Source of the DNA: Amphibacillus jilinensis Y1
GTDB taxonomy: Bacteria; Bacillota; Bacilli; Bacillales; Amphibacillaceae
NCBI RefSeq assembly: GCF_000306965.1
Contig: NZ_JH976445.1
Coordinates: 4,292-37,041, forward strand
Length of the DNA: 32,750 nucleotides
Reading direction: 5' to 3'
Every line of letters starts with the position of its first letter. Position 1 is the stretch's first letter. Made by a program: the position numbers and the translations under genes. Below are positions 32,529-32,750 of the stretch, one piece after another. Below the pieces are notes generated by a model that was given only the letters and a program-made list of their open reading frames with translations, made no database searches and had not been told where the DNA came from.

Positions 32529-32646
32529 GAGGAAATATACTCCCTTTCTGCGGGCACGGCTTCAGCTAATTCAGTAAAGCCAAAAGCGCTTTACTGAATG
32601 GATCTTCAGCTCGTGCTGTTCCCGCTAGAGTGTCGCATATTTCCTC
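32529..32646. repeat. Long imperfect palindrome (118 bases)
   Basis: Nested complementary arms run inward: GAGGAAATAT/ATATTTCCTC, ACTC/GAGT, GCGGG/CCCGC, CACG/CGTG and the perfect 12-base ATTCAGTAAAGC/GCTTTACTGAAT with a 7-base loop. An alternative local hairpin CCCGCAGA/TCTGCGGG (32523-32554) competes with the outer arm. Its sequence feels like a repeat common in Bacillaceae intergenic regions, but I cannot confirm that. The rest of 32408-32750 has no gene I can support. Confidence 0.75.
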
Positions 32647-32677
32647 AGCTATTTGATATCATTCGTTTTAATATAAT

Positions 32678-32736
32678 AAAGACGAATAATCCATTCACAA
32701 AACAAACGGATCATTCGCAACTGATCTTACGTCTTT
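32678..32736. repeat. Inverted repeat near the right edge
   Basis: Outer arms AAAGACG/CGTCTTT and inner arms CGAATAATCC/GGATCATTCG (one mismatch) enclose a 15-base AT-rich loop, followed on the plus strand by TACTTTTG. It may be a terminator for a gene beyond the edge or for the transcript from 32475. Confidence 0.4.
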
Positions 32737-32750
32737 TACTTTTGTCCCAA

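Overview
The window comes from a low-GC, endospore-forming member of the Bacillaceae. The strongest clues are gene order and family membership. A tRNA cluster, ydcK, cmpA and tex, the complete eight-gene sigB stress module, mazEF, alr, ydcC, acpS, a rhomboid protease and cshA are laid out almost as in Bacillus subtilis. The 33-codon cmpA gene, a spore-cortex checkpoint factor, implies a spore former. The very acidic oligopeptide-binding lipoprotein hints at a salt- or alkali-tolerant relative, but I cannot name the genus.

Layout. 1-1061: tRNA-Asn, tRNA-Ser and tRNA-Glu behind one promoter, then the divergent pair ydcK (SprT-like) and cmpA. 1227-3398: tex. 3634-8525: rsbR-rsbS-rsbT-rsbU-rsbV-rsbW-sigB-rsbX, with a SigB-type promoter at the rsbU/rsbV junction. 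8719-9349: mazEF, both genes starting with TTG. 9509-14109: alr, a LolA-like lipoprotein, the bifunctional NAD(P)HX repair enzyme and acpS. 14238-16620: rhomboid protease and the DEAD-box helicase cshA, convergent on a shared terminator. 16621-17399: a long non-coding stretch with several hairpins. 17400-20208: degV, an alpha/beta hydrolase, and a glutaredoxin-like plus YppG-like pair behind a second SigB-type promoter. 20597-32407: a nitrogen and peptide island with an ammonium channel fused to a PII domain, an Opp-type ABC importer, two tandem M20D amidohydrolases and a divergent AbgB-like amidohydrolase.

How the genes work together. RsbR, RsbS and RsbT form the stressosome input. RsbT activates the RsbU phosphatase, which dephosphorylates RsbV, and RsbV frees SigB from RsbW. 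RsbX resets the stressosome. In the right half, Opp would bring in peptides or acylated amino acids and the amidohydrolases would cleave them; the Amt-PII fusion at the end of the same-strand block would take up or sense ammonium. That linkage is inferred from gene position.

The least expected content is non-coding. A structured intergenic repeat family has four copies (13533-13735, 18291-18420, 19356-19445, 24341-24556). A 118-base imperfect palindrome lies at 32529-32646 just after a promoter. A candidate structured RNA with its own terminator lies at 16970-17101.
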